Source: an uncultured Lachnospiraceae bacterium
GTDB lineage: Bacteria; Bacillota; Clostridia; Lachnospirales; Lachnospiraceae
NCBI GenBank assembly: GCA_900548905.1
Contig: URMK01000013.1
Location: 1-64,000 of the forward strand
Length of the DNA: 64,000 nucleotides
Direction of reading: 5' to 3'
In this document: positions 1 through 9,542 of the stretch, in pieces
Layout of the letters: each line of letters starts with the position of its first letter
Position numbering within the stretch: the stretch's first letter is position 1
Notes under the pieces: model-generated
The model's input: the letters and a program-made list of their open reading frames with translations, nothing else
The model's database searches: none
What the model was told of the DNA's origin: nothing
Translations under genes and position numbers: made by a program

Positions 1-147
1 CGTCCTTTGCAGCGTTAGTACTGCTGCGTTTTTGGCCGAGCGAAAGTGTCCCCTGTAAGGAACCTTGCTGCATCGCTGCCCCAGGGAAAAGCAGGGGAGG
101 GGGACCCGGGCATGCCGCAGGACGCAAAGGGCTGTCTGAACTGTTAC
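1..147 (+). repeat. Dispersed repeat, copy A (left part outside window)
   Basis: Belongs to a repeat family seen four times here (also 12651-12745, 45491-45779, 50421-50548). Shared blocks in this orientation are CCTTTGCAGC-RTTAGTA, a CTGCGTTTT-GGC block, a CCCCTGTAAGGAACCTTGC block, GCCCCAGGGAAAA, and a terminal block reading CTGTCTGAACTGTTAC. It corresponds to the centre and right arm of the palindromic copy at 45.5 kb; a left arm, if present, lies before base 1. Copy A lacks the AACGACTAAAG segment found in the 45.5 kb copy. No open reading frame is conserved between copies, so it looks like a non-coding or MITE-like element. Confidence 0.7.
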
Positions 148-299
148 TCCCGGGAACTTTTTATGAATTTTTCCTTAAATCCCTTAAAATTTATCGCCGG
201 ATAGTGTATGATGGAAGCGGTAAAAACGTATGATAAACGTAAGAATAGCTCAAACACCGGCCTAATCTTCGTTTGAGTAAGGAATATAAGGTGATATAC

Positions 300-1772
300 A
301 TGGTATTACGTCCCGGCAGGAAACATAAATTTATACTTTTTCTGACCACTGTCCTTTTATGTCCGGCACTGGTTTTCTCTACCCCTCTCTCCGTCTGGGC
401 GGCTCCTGCCGCCGCAGGAAACAGCTTCCAGGAGGAAGCCGAAGCGCGTAAAGAAATGCCCGTGGAATCCAATGAATGGGAAAACTGGCCCGCAGGGCCT
501 CTCATCGGTGCCCAATCCGCTATTTTGATGGAAGCTAACACCGGCGCGATTCTCTATGAAAAGAATATACATGACGAACTTTATCCCGCCAGCATAACCA
601 AAATACTGACCGCCCTCATCGCCATGGAAAACAGTCCTCTGGACGATATCGTCACCTATTCCAACGAAGCGGTGAACAGCATTGACTGGCTGACGGATTC
701 CAATATGGGAATCAAGGCAGGGGAACAGATCACCATGGAACAGTCCCTCTACGGACTTCTGGTAGGCTCCGCCAACGAGGCGGGAAACGCCATCGGGGAA
801 CACATCAGCGGAAGCATCGGCTCCTTTGTGGATTTAATGAATAAAAAGGCCGCGGAGCTGGGCTGCCGGGATTCCCACTTCGTTACTTCCAACGGGATAT
901 TCGATGAAAACCATTATACATCTGCCTATGATATGGCTTTAATCGCCCGGGCCTTCTTCTCCAATGATCTGCTGTGCAAAATGGCGAGTACGGCCAATTA
1001 TACCATTCCCGTATCCGCCACGGTGAGCCAGGAAATGAATGTCCACAGCAAAAACCAGCTTTTTGCTAACAAGACTTATGCCTATGAATATCTGGTGGGC
1101 AGTAAAACGGGATATACCTCGGAAGCCAGACAGACACTGGTATCCTGCGCACAAAAGGACGGCCTGAAGCTCATTTGTGTTATTTTGAAGGAGGAATCGC
1201 CTGCCCAATATACGGATACGATTGATCTGTTTAATTATGGCTTCAGCAATTTCCATGCGGTAAATGTTTCGGAAGCGGATACGGAGTATACGGTAGGTAA
1301 CAACAGCTTTTTCGAATCGGACAGTGATGTGTTCGGCAATTCGGATCCGCTGCTTACCATTAATCCCGCCGATATCATTGTGCTGCCCAACACCGCCGAA
1401 TATAAGGATGTGGAATCGGAACTGGATTATGATAACGGAACGGAAGAATCGGCTGCCACGATTCATTTTACCTACAACGATTCCTTTGTGGGAAGCGCTT
1501 CGGTGGAAATTGTCCGGACGAATGCTGCTGCCTCAAAGAGCGAGGATGTTACAAAAGCCGCTGCCGGCCAGGTTTACTACATTAACATAAAAAATGTCTT
1601 ATTCGGTATCGTTGCTGTGGTTATTTTCCTGTTCGCCCTGATATCCCTTATCTCTCTGCTAAGGAATTACAGCTTTGGAAAACGCAGGAAGGTAAGTCTG
1701 AAGCGGATCAAACGGCGCAAGAAGGACGGAATTGATTTCGACAGATATACAAGAGGGCCTGACGGCCTTTGA
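300..1772 (+). CDS. D-alanyl-D-alanine carboxypeptidase (penicillin-binding protein 5 family)
   Basis: A 490-residue serine D,D-carboxypeptidase (peptidase S11) that trims the terminal D-Ala of peptidoglycan stem peptides outside the membrane. A hydrophobic signal segment (about residues 10-34) is followed by the catalytic domain with all three motifs: S98-I-T-K101 (nucleophile and base), S157-A-N159 and K269-T-G271. A C-terminal membrane helix (about 430-455) and a basic cytoplasmic tail give a second anchor instead of the usual amphipathic helix. The ATG at 300 is chosen because AAGGTGAT lies about six bases upstream; the frame stays open to a TTG at 273 that has no ribosome site. It stands alone and converges on the response regulator gene to its right, with a GGCCTGA/TCAGGCC inverted repeat (1756-1785) between them. 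Confidence 0.93.
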   Translation: MVLRPGRKHKFILFLTTVLLCPALVFSTPLSVWAAPAAAGNSFQEEAEARKEMPVESNEWENWPAGPLIGAQSAILMEANTGAILYEKNIHDELYPASITKILTALIAMENSPLDDIVTYSNEAVNSIDWLTDSNMGIKAGEQITMEQSLYGLLVGSANEAGNAIGEHISGSIGSFVDLMNKKAAELGCRDSHFVTSNGIFDENHYTSAYDMALIARAFFSNDLLCKMASTANYTIPVSATVSQEMNVHSKNQLFANKTYAYEYLVGSKTGYTSEARQTLVSCAQKDGLKLICVILKEESPAQYTDTIDLFNYGFSNFHAVNVSEADTEYTVGNNSFFESDSDVFGNSDPLLTINPADIIVLPNTAEYKDVESELDYDNGTEESAATIHFTYNDSFVGSASVEIVRTNAAASKSEDVTKAAAGQVYYINIKNVLFGIVAVVIFLFALISLISLLRNYSFGKRRKVSLKRIKRRKKDGIDFDRYTRGPDGL

Positions 1773-1778
1773 CCGGAC

Positions 1779-3329
1779 TCAGGCCATTTCCTTTCCCTCC
1801 CGGTACTTTCTGGGGGACATTCCCACCTCCAGTTTGAATTTACGGGAAAAATAACTGACATCATCATATCCGATCTGTGCACAGATATCGGTCATGGAAA
1901 GCTGTGTTCTGCGGAGCAAAAGCTTTGCCCGTTCCATGCGCAGACCGGTGATATAGGTCCAGTAGCTGATCCCCGTCTCTTTTCCGTAGAGACGGATAAA
2001 ATAATTCTTGCTGAGTCCCACATAGTCTGCCGCACTTTCCAGCGACAGCTGCGGATCCCCATAGTTCTCCGCCGCGTATGCGTTCGCCTTTAATACGATG
2101 GACTTATTCCCGGAAAATTCCTCTCTTTTTTCCAAATCCTCCAGGCTCCGTTCAATGATGTACCGGGTATAAGAAAACAAGGCATCTGCGCTTTCGATTG
2201 CGAGAAAGCGTTCAATTCCTATTTTATCCAGTTCTTCCGCGGACTGACCAAGCCCCAGCTCTTTCATATGTATTTTAAGCTGCATTATCATATTATAGCA
2301 GAAGCCCTGCAGCTGTCCGGGGCTTCGCAGTTCTTTCCCGGCATCCGAAAATATCCGCTGCAGAAATTCCGCTGCCCCCGCTATGCTCAAATCCTGCAAG
2401 GCGCCGGATAGGACATCCCGGATCTCATTGATCGGGAGCGGGGCATATTCCTCCTTAATGCCGCTAAGAAAGGGATATCCCTTATTTTCCGAATGATAAA
2501 AACTATGTATCCTGTTTGCCTTCAGACTGCCGCACAGGGTCTGGGGGCTTTTATTTCCGCCTGTTTCCTGCAACAGGTATAGGGAATACTCCAGATCCGG
2601 GGATATTCGGGAATGGCAGTCCTGAAGAAAAAGCTGCGCGTCTTTGGTTAAGGGGGAGACCGCATAAATAATACGGTTATTTACCGATACAAAATGGGCA
2701 TAAATTTGTACTCCTGCTTTTCTTATGTATGCAGAAAAGGTATCTGAAAGAGCCTCCGCATCCCCCGGCTGCTGCTGTATGTCCCGCCGGAAGGAGATAT
2801 CGATGAGTCCGTAATTTCCCCGGAACAGCCTGCTGTCATACAGCCCTGCCGTACTCTCTCCGGAATTCATGCTGGCGCCGTATAGTCTCTGCAGATCTTT
2901 CTGCAGAAGCTGCTCTTCGCTGCCGGACGGCGCCTCCATTGCGCGGTTGGTTTCCCGGACTAATTCCGCTGTGATTTTGGATACAATTTTATTGATGGAA
3001 TCGCGGCTCACCGGCTTCAGCAGATACCCATTGGCCCCCAGATTTAAAGCTTCCTGGGCGGATTCAAAGGAATCACTGGCCGTCAGCAGGACAATTTTTA
3101 CTTTCTTATCCCTTTCACGGATATGTTTCACACAGCTTAACCCGTCCAGGAGAGGCATTCTTATATCAATTATGATAAAATCCGGCTTTTCTTTTTCATA
3201 TAAAGAGAGTGCCTCAACCCCGTCAGTCGCTGTTCCTGCGATTTGAAAGCCAATCCCGGCCCAATCCACAAGGGCATTCAGCACCTTGAAAATAATGGGT
3301 TCATCGTCCGCAAAGCATACTTTATACAT
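1779..3329 (-). CDS. YesN-type response regulator with AraC DNA-binding domain
   Basis: A 516-residue cytoplasmic transcription factor. The N-terminal receiver domain (about 1-120) has the DD acidic pair (FADDEP), the phosphoacceptor aspartate in IIIDIRMP and the lysine of LLKPVS. A long middle region follows, and a C-terminal pair of AraC-type helix-turn-helices (about 415-512, with IGYDDVSYFSRKFK and SPRKYRE). The start is the ATG at 3329: AAGAGGTGA sits just upstream, and the ATG overlaps the stop of the kinase gene, showing translational coupling. A GTG three codons earlier is less likely. With the kinase it probably activates the divergent transporter genes starting at 5391. The sugar sensed cannot be read from the sequence. 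Confidence 0.92.
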   Translation of the reverse strand: MYKVCFADDEPIIFKVLNALVDWAGIGFQIAGTATDGVEALSLYEKEKPDFIIIDIRMPLLDGLSCVKHIRERDKKVKIVLLTASDSFESAQEALNLGANGYLLKPVSRDSINKIVSKITAELVRETNRAMEAPSGSEEQLLQKDLQRLYGASMNSGESTAGLYDSRLFRGNYGLIDISFRRDIQQQPGDAEALSDTFSAYIRKAGVQIYAHFVSVNNRIIYAVSPLTKDAQLFLQDCHSRISPDLEYSLYLLQETGGNKSPQTLCGSLKANRIHSFYHSENKGYPFLSGIKEEYAPLPINEIRDVLSGALQDLSIAGAAEFLQRIFSDAGKELRSPGQLQGFCYNMIMQLKIHMKELGLGQSAEELDKIGIERFLAIESADALFSYTRYIIERSLEDLEKREEFSGNKSIVLKANAYAAENYGDPQLSLESAADYVGLSKNYFIRLYGKETGISYWTYITGLRMERAKLLLRRTQLSMTDICAQIGYDDVSYFSRKFKLEVGMSPRKYREGKEMA

Positions 3330-5100
3330 ATCCGTCACCTCTTTCCTTATCCGGTATTGTTATGATAACCCGGGTATATGCTTCCTCCCGGCTGTCCAGG
3401 ACAATGCCGTAGGACGCGCCATATTTCAGTTTGATACGGGCATTGGTATTGGCAATACCGACACCCGGGTTTCTAAGGGCCAATTCCATATTGGTTCTGA
3501 TCTCGTCCATCCGTTTTGCACAGATACCATGTCCGTTATCAAAAACTTCAAATACAATATCCCCTTGTCCTCGGGTAATACGCAGTCTGATTTCTCCCCC
3601 TTCCTTCCGGTCCCGGAACCCATGTTTTATGCTGTTTTCTATCACCGGCTGCAGCAGATATTTAAGTATCTGATGATCCTTCAGTTCTTCGGGGCATTCA
3701 ACGGAATAGGTAAAAAGGTCCGGAAACCGCTTTTTATAAAAGCCCAGATAATTGTTCACATGCTGTATTTCACGGGCAATGGTAGTCATTTCATCGGAAT
3801 GGTCAATGGTATAATGCAGGATCTCTCCCAGGGCTGACAGCATATCTTCAATTTCCCGGTCCCCGTGCAGGACGGCCTCACCATGTATGGTCTGGAGGAC
3901 ATTATATAAAAAATGGGGATTAATCTGACTCACCAGCATCTCCAGTTCAATATCCTTCTGATGCATCTGGGCCACATATACATCGTTGATTAGAGAATTG
4001 ATCTTACCGGCCATCTCTTCAAATTTTCCCCGGATCACCGTAATTTCCCCAAAACTGTTATCCATATCGTCAAAAGCCACGGCGCCGGAACCGTCATAGG
4101 AGGATATCCTCTCTATTACGCTGTCGACCGGCTTCTGAAGCCTGCGCGTGATATAGCGCAGTACCAGTATACACAGCCCTACCGCGGCACAGCCTATCAC
4201 AATCGCAAAGGACCAGATGGAGTTTGTGGAATTCCGGATGATTTCGTTGGAGGTTTCCGATATGATAAACCATCTGGTGGTCTGTATCTGCTTACTGGTG
4301 TATAAATTACCGTTTTTTATAGTCTGCATGGGTGTATCGGCTGTCCCGTTCTTGTTGAAAGCCGCCCAGATATCCCTGATTTCCTCCGGATCGCGGCTGC
4401 CGACATAATCATAAATAAGCCTGCCCTCCTCATCCACCATGATATAACCCTCTGCCGCATTAAAATTAGTTCCATAGAACAGGCTTGAAATCTTATTGGC
4501 ATTTACCTCACACAGGATATAACCCTCTACCTTATTTGCCTTTTTCACCGGATAAATAACCGAAAAGACATTGGTATATTTTTCGTTCTGCCTGGAATAA
4601 TGATCGACCCCATGGGGTGGCACATATTTAATGGCCGACGGCTGTTCCAGGGCTTTCTGAAACCAGTCGCTTCCGGTAAAATCGTAATTACGGCTTAATG
4701 CATTGGTGACAGAAAAAAGGATTTTGGAATCCGTATTCATTATTACAAGATCGACCACATGATCATAATAAATATGGATCTGGGAAATGCTTGTCTCTAT
4801 TTCCCGTATATTGGCCAGCCAGCTGGCGTCATAGGTATCGTTACTTCCCAGAAGCCGGTGTACGGCGGACTGGTTACCCAGGGACACCAGCGGCGTTGTA
4901 AGGCTTTTGAACTGATCATCTATGCTGCGGGATATTTCAGATACAAATTCCTGCTTGTCGGTCAGGATACGCTGATGCATCCAGTAACTGTTAAGATAGG
5001 TAATACCAAAAATCAGCAGAATAATAGCTGCCAGGAACACTGCCGTGACGCTTACCGCCGTTTTTGTAATAATTGAGGAATGCTGCGGACGATGATGCAT
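3322..5100 (-). CDS. YesM-type sensor histidine kinase
   Basis: A 592-residue membrane kinase of the His_kinase (PF06580) class. One N-terminal helix (about 17-37), a large extracytoplasmic sensor domain of dCache type (about 40-285), a second helix (about 292-314), a HAMP-like linker, then QINPHFLYN with the phosphorylated histidine, and an ATPase domain with QPVIENSIKHGF and DNGHGI. It is first in a two-gene operon with the YesN regulator, overlapping it by eight bases. GGGGGTATTCTT precedes the ATG. The 284-290 bases between it and the transporter must hold both divergent promoters; I could not identify a convincing -35/-10 pair for either side. Confidence 0.92.
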   Translation of the reverse strand: MHHRPQHSSIITKTAVSVTAVFLAAIILLIFGITYLNSYWMHQRILTDKQEFVSEISRSIDDQFKSLTTPLVSLGNQSAVHRLLGSNDTYDASWLANIREIETSISQIHIYYDHVVDLVIMNTDSKILFSVTNALSRNYDFTGSDWFQKALEQPSAIKYVPPHGVDHYSRQNEKYTNVFSVIYPVKKANKVEGYILCEVNANKISSLFYGTNFNAAEGYIMVDEEGRLIYDYVGSRDPEEIRDIWAAFNKNGTADTPMQTIKNGNLYTSKQIQTTRWFIISETSNEIIRNSTNSIWSFAIVIGCAAVGLCILVLRYITRRLQKPVDSVIERISSYDGSGAVAFDDMDNSFGEITVIRGKFEEMAGKINSLINDVYVAQMHQKDIELEMLVSQINPHFLYNVLQTIHGEAVLHGDREIEDMLSALGEILHYTIDHSDEMTTIAREIQHVNNYLGFYKKRFPDLFTYSVECPEELKDHQILKYLLQPVIENSIKHGFRDRKEGGEIRLRITRGQGDIVFEVFDNGHGICAKRMDEIRTNMELALRNPGVGIANTNARIKLKYGASYGIVLDSREEAYTRVIITIPDKERGDGYV

Positions 5101-5390
5101 AAGAATACCCCCTGAATACCTCTGCTAATACGGCAGATTTATAGTAACATTATAAAACAGTCCTGCACATTATTGTACAAAAATCAGATTTATTTCGTTT
5201 CTTTTCTATGCAAAGATATTTTAATTCAAGTTTTGTGTATTATATCACATTTACTTTTAATGAAAAATGACTAGAATTTTAAGTAAGCAAAGCACATAAA
5301 AGGTAATATATAACAGTTGGAAATCTTCAGGAGCCGGCGCCTGTAGTATAGAAACTGAGTCAAGCAAGCTTATCAAGGAGGGTTATGAAA

Positions 5391-6713
5391 ATGAGAAAAA
5401 AATCAAAGTTATTTGCCGCCATGCTCGCAGCCGTAATGACATTTTCCGTAACCGGCTGTGCCGGCGCGGATACATCCGGGGAAGCTTCTTCCCCAGCACC
5501 TTCTGCAGCCGCCCCGGAATCCTCTGCGGAGAGTACAGCGGTTACCGGGGAAGATACCCCCAGCGGAACGCTGACCTTTCTTTCCTGGCAGAATGAAACC
5601 GTAATGCAGCCTTTACTGGACGGTTTCAAAGAAAAATATCCGGACGTCAGCGTGGATTTAATCTATGCACCCCCGGTACAGGATTATGTTGAAAAATTCC
5701 AGATTATGTATTCCACAGGGGATTTGCCGGATGTCTTTGTGACCGCGGCGGAAAATAAAGGAGAGGTTCTGGATAATGATATCGCCATGGATATATCCTA
5801 CCTTCCCACTTTCGACAGAATGTCCGAAAAAAATAAGGAAACCTATACAAAAGACGGTAATATATACGCCTTTGCGCCGGATGCCTGGATTGCAGGTATT
5901 TTCTACAATAAGAAAATACTTGCGGATAACGGGATTGAGGTCCCCTCAAACCGGGAGGAATATCTGGCAAGTATGGAAACTCTGAAGGCAAACGGCGTCC
6001 AGCCCTGGGCATTCTGCAGTACCAATCTGTATGATCCCATTCAGGGTTATGTTGCAACGGAAACGATTGACAAAAACGGCAAATATGACGCCCAGGTCAA
6101 TAACGGGGAACTGACTTATGCGGATGGCTGGAGCGAACCCGTCAGTCTCTGGGCCAGTGACTATCTGGAGCCCGGCTATATTAATCAGGATGCCCTGGGA
6201 CTTACCGGCGATCAGGTAAACGAAATGTTTGCTTTTGAGGAATGCGCTTATATGATCGGCGCAACCTGGTCCGTCGCCACTCTTGATGAACTGAATCCGG
6301 ACCTGGAATACGGCATGCTTCCCTGGTTCGGGACACAAGACGGCGTGGCCTGGATGACAGGCGCTACCGGCGTAGGCTGGTCCATAAATGCCAAAGCTAA
6401 AAATATGCCTGCCGCAAAAGCGTTCCTCGAATATCTTTCCAGTGACGAAGCCCTTAAAATGTTCCAGGAACAGACCGGCGGCCTTCTCGCCATAGACGGC
6501 ATAGACTTCCCTATCCACCCCACGATTGAAGAAGGCTACTCTTATCTTCTGGACGGCAAATTCTATCTGCCCGCAGTGGAATGGAAATACTCGGATGCCC
6601 TTGGCAATGAAATGCTCATAGGGACACAGGAAATCCTTACAGGTAACATAAAGCCTGAACAGTTAGTGGAAAACATGGATAAAAAACGGACTGAGCTGGA
6701 CGCGGAACAATAA
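5391..6713 (+). CDS. Sugar ABC transporter substrate-binding lipoprotein (CUT1)
   Basis: A 440-residue family 1 extracellular solute-binding protein. It has a basic N-terminus, a hydrophobic segment and a lipobox ending VTGC, so Cys is lipidated and the protein is tethered outside the membrane. An Ala/Ser/Pro-rich linker follows, then the SBP fold starting at GTLTFLSWQNE. AAGGAGGG gives better spacing to the ATG at 5391 than to the in-frame ATG two codons upstream (5385). It is followed by two permease genes, making a complete importer except for the ATPase, which in this family is commonly a shared MsmX-type protein encoded elsewhere. No glycosidase accompanies this locus, so the substrate is unknown. 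Confidence 0.93.
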   Translation: MRKKSKLFAAMLAAVMTFSVTGCAGADTSGEASSPAPSAAAPESSAESTAVTGEDTPSGTLTFLSWQNETVMQPLLDGFKEKYPDVSVDLIYAPPVQDYVEKFQIMYSTGDLPDVFVTAAENKGEVLDNDIAMDISYLPTFDRMSEKNKETYTKDGNIYAFAPDAWIAGIFYNKKILADNGIEVPSNREEYLASMETLKANGVQPWAFCSTNLYDPIQGYVATETIDKNGKYDAQVNNGELTYADGWSEPVSLWASDYLEPGYINQDALGLTGDQVNEMFAFEECAYMIGATWSVATLDELNPDLEYGMLPWFGTQDGVAWMTGATGVGWSINAKAKNMPAAKAFLEYLSSDEALKMFQEQTGGLLAIDGIDFPIHPTIEEGYSYLLDGKFYLPAVEWKYSDALGNEMLIGTQEILTGNIKPEQLVENMDKKRTELDAEQ

Positions 6714-6811
6714 GGGAAAAGCAAATACAGCCTGAGATAGATTCAGCGGAATAGCGGATACGCATTCCGCTGAATTTATAAAGATATCTTCAACGAAAGG
6801 AGCGTCCTGTT

Positions 6812-7693
6812 TTGAAAAAAAATCTGAAAAGGGAATTTCCCTATCTCCTGTTTATACTCCCTGCTTTCCTGGGATATACCACCTTCACCATCGTTCCTCT
6901 GCTGAACAGCTTTAAATATGCGTTCACGAACTGGGATGGTTTCAACAAAGCAGAATTCGTGGGCCTGAAAAACTTCTTCGATCTCTTTGGGGATGCACCC
7001 ATGATGCGGGCTTTGCTGAATACGCTGGTATATGCGGTGTCGGTACCCCTGCTGGTCACTCTTCTGGCTATTCCGCTTGCGGTCCTGCTGAATGGAAAAA
7101 TGAAAACACGTAATCTCCAGCGGGCGGTTTTTTTCTTTCCTTCGGTACCCAGCGTCCTGATTCTGGGATATCTGTGGTCTTATATGCTGAGTCCCACAGG
7201 AAGAGGACTCATAAACACCATCCTGGGACTTTTTAACATCGATAAGGTGCTGTGGCTGGGAAAGCCCATGCTGGCGATGTTTTCCATTATCATGGTGTCC
7301 GTATGGTCCCAGGTGGGATGGCATGCCTGCATTTACCTGGCTAACCTGCAAAGCATTCCCGCTTCCTATATAGAGGCCGCCCGGATTGACGGTGCTTCCG
7401 GATGGGGTATTTTCCGTCATATCACTTTCCCTATGCTGGCGCCGTCCATGACTATCAGCGTTATGCTGCTGCTCACCGGAAGCCTTAAGGTATTTGACCT
7501 GCCATTTTCCCTTACCAACGGAGGCCCCGGCTACTCCACGCTCATGGTAACCCAGATCATTATAACCCGGGGCGTTACGGAAAAACTGTATGGAAAAGCA
7601 ACCGCGATGTCGGTGGTATTCTTTTTTGTCATCTGTATCTGCACAATTATCCAGTTGTCCCTGATGAAAAAAAGGGAGGAAAAACTTATATGA
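6812..7693 (+). CDS. Sugar ABC transporter permease, MalF/UgpA type
   Basis: A 293-residue inner-membrane permease with six predicted helices. The cytoplasmic EAA loop that docks the ATPase is visible as YIEAARIDGASGWGIFRHITFPMLAP. The start is a TTG at 6812 with AAAGGAG about nine bases upstream; no upstream ATG is available in frame. It overlaps the next permease by four bases (ATGA), so the two are co-translated. The 98-base gap after the binding-protein gene includes an inverted repeat (gcggaatagcggatacgcattccgc, arms GCGGAAT/ATTCCGC) that may lower expression of the permeases relative to the binding protein. Confidence 0.93.
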   Translation: MKKNLKREFPYLLFILPAFLGYTTFTIVPLLNSFKYAFTNWDGFNKAEFVGLKNFFDLFGDAPMMRALLNTLVYAVSVPLLVTLLAIPLAVLLNGKMKTRNLQRAVFFFPSVPSVLILGYLWSYMLSPTGRGLINTILGLFNIDKVLWLGKPMLAMFSIIMVSVWSQVGWHACIYLANLQSIPASYIEAARIDGASGWGIFRHITFPMLAPSMTISVMLLLTGSLKVFDLPFSLTNGGPGYSTLMVTQIIITRGVTEKLYGKATAMSVVFFFVICICTIIQLSLMKKREEKLI

Positions 7694-8532
7694 AAAAAAG
7701 AGCAAAACTTAAAGGCTATACGTGGAAAACCTTTCTGCTGGAAATTATCATGCTATTATTATGCTGCATCATAGTCCTGCCCTTTTATTATCTGGTAATC
7801 AGTATATTCAAAACACCGAGAGAAATGGGTATGAATCCTCTGGGGCTTCCGGAAGCCCTGTATCTGGAAAATTTCAAAAATGCCTGGGCGCAGATCCATT
7901 TTATCAGAGCTTTCTGTAATACCCTGATCCTCACTTTTTCCACGCTGGTAGTGGTTATCCTTTTCGGATCCATGTCCGCCTACGCCGTGGCAAGACGGAA
8001 AAGCAGATTCTACAAGCTGGTCATGCTTTATTTTCTGCTTGGCTTCATGGTACCGTTCCAGACCACAATGGTTCCTCTGTACCAGCAGATGCAGAGGTTT
8101 CATCTGATAAACAAACTGTACGGGCTGATTGTCCTTTCCACCGGCAGCTGTGTTTTTGCTTTCTTTATGTACCAGGGCTTTATTAATACCGTTCCCTATG
8201 AATTGGAGGAATCGGCTATTATTGACGGGGCAGGCCCTCTTCGTGTATTCTTCCAGATTACCTTCCCGCTTTTGAAGCCCATAACGGTAACCATGACCAT
8301 CTTCCATGTCATGGGGACCTGGAATGATTTTGTTACCCCCTTCCTGTTTCTGCATACCAGGAACAACGCTACACTTATGCTGGAAATGTACCGGGGTGTG
8401 GGGGAATTCCAAAGCGACTGGCCCCTCATGATGACAACTATGGTCCTGATTATGGCTCCTCTTGTGATTTTCTATATCTTCGCGCAAAGATATATAATTG
8501 ACGGACTGACCAGCGGGGCCGTAAAGGGCTGA
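7690..8532 (+). CDS. Sugar ABC transporter permease, MalG/UgpE type
   Basis: A 280-residue inner-membrane permease, the second half of the heterodimeric channel. Six helices are predicted and the EAA loop reads ELEESAIIDGAGPLRVFFQITFPLLKP. The C-terminus ends DGLTSGAVKG, typical of CUT1 MalG-type permeases. GGAGGAAAAACTTAT precedes the ATG, which overlaps the stop of the first permease. It is the last gene of the operon; an intrinsic terminator follows 20 bases after the stop. Confidence 0.93.
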   Translation: MKKRAKLKGYTWKTFLLEIIMLLLCCIIVLPFYYLVISIFKTPREMGMNPLGLPEALYLENFKNAWAQIHFIRAFCNTLILTFSTLVVVILFGSMSAYAVARRKSRFYKLVMLYFLLGFMVPFQTTMVPLYQQMQRFHLINKLYGLIVLSTGSCVFAFFMYQGFINTVPYELEESAIIDGAGPLRVFFQITFPLLKPITVTMTIFHVMGTWNDFVTPFLFLHTRNNATLMLEMYRGVGEFQSDWPLMMTTMVLIMAPLVIFYIFAQRYIIDGLTSGAVKG

Positions 8533-8550
8533 TATTCCTATTGTTATGTA

Positions 8551-8584
8551 AAACGGACGGCACAAACCATGCCGTCCGTTTTTT
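8551..8584. terminator. Bidirectional intrinsic terminator
   Basis: Ten-base perfect stem ACGGACGGCA/TGCCGTCCGT around a seven-base loop. A T run follows on the plus strand and an A run precedes it, so it can end both the transporter operon and the convergent exonuclease transcript. Confidence 0.85.
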
Positions 8585-9536
8585 ATCCTTCCCTGTGCTT
8601 CTTTATCCTGCGAAGCTCACGGGCTCTTTCCTTCTTTTTAAAAATATCCGCCGCATCCTCTTCCGTAATGAACTTCATGGTCTTTACCGCATAAACCCGG
8701 TCCTCCTCCGTTTTACGTACCCTGATTTTCCCCTTCATAAAGCCATGCCTTTCACAATAGGATACGCTGTAATAATGCTTTCCGTTCGGGGTAAACCACC
8801 GGATTTTCCGTTTCAGGTTACGGTGGCACAGATAGCACTTGGTGGAGGAGACTTCCTTATCCGCAAGAAGCTCCTGTTTATCATTAAAGTCTCTGGATAT
8901 ATACTTGGCATAATCGTCAAAAACAATATGAACCTCATCTTTTTTATTATGGGGGATAATAAAGCCGTCAAAGGATATCATCTGCAGCACCTGGGGATCC
9001 TTGATCTTTGCCAAAACACGCCCGGTATAGTACGCATCGCTCAATGCCCTGTGAAAAGGGATATCTTTGAATATAGCAAGGAAATCCACCGCATATTCCA
9101 GATTGCGGCGGGATTTTTTATCCTCAAAGGCTATGCTGAACAGTTTCTGTACATCATAGAATTTCATGGGCTTTTTATCAAGAGGCTCCATTCCATAGAA
9201 CTTCATATTGCGCTGCAGCTCCGACAGATCCTGAGGACCCCAGGTCCCGAACATATAATCCTCCCCGCACCAGGCAAGAAAGCTCTTTATTACCTGGAGA
9301 AAGCTGCGTCCTGACTGCAGCTCCTCCATATCAAGATGAAGGAGCTTTTTGGTCATATAATGCATTTCCTTATAAACCTGGGGCCGTATGAGTTCATGAA
9401 AGCTGTCACAGATCTCCATGCGGCTGTTCAGCTTCACGGCACCGATTTCTATTATTTCAAACGGCAGCTCCTTCAGCTGTTTTTCCTTCTGTTCATTCCC
9501 CTGGTTCCATTCCAGATCCAATATGATATAATTCAT
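8583..9536 (-). CDS. DEDDh 3'-5' exonuclease with C-terminal zinc-finger-like region
   Basis: A 317-residue protein. The N-terminal DEDDh exonuclease domain has ExoI residues D7 and E9 (ILDLEWNQG), an ExoII aspartate in WGPQDLSEL and the ExoIII motif HRALSDAYYTG with catalytic His and Asp. This fold (KapD, DnaQ-epsilon, sporulation inhibitor types) removes nucleotides from 3' ends. The C-terminal 90 residues hold C-x2-C (CYLC) and C-x2-H (CERH) about 28 residues apart, consistent with a zinc-binding nucleic-acid module, followed by a very basic tail. It lies six bases after the M3 peptidase gene and is probably co-transcribed with it. Whether the substrate is RNA or DNA is not evident. Confidence 0.85.
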   Translation of the reverse strand: MNYIILDLEWNQGNEQKEKQLKELPFEIIEIGAVKLNSRMEICDSFHELIRPQVYKEMHYMTKKLLHLDMEELQSGRSFLQVIKSFLAWCGEDYMFGTWGPQDLSELQRNMKFYGMEPLDKKPMKFYDVQKLFSIAFEDKKSRRNLEYAVDFLAIFKDIPFHRALSDAYYTGRVLAKIKDPQVLQMISFDGFIIPHNKKDEVHIVFDDYAKYISRDFNDKQELLADKEVSSTKCYLCHRNLKRKIRWFTPNGKHYYSVSYCERHGFMKGKIRVRKTEEDRVYAVKTMKFITEEDAADIFKKKERARELRRIKKHREG

Positions 9537-9542
9537 ATACTA

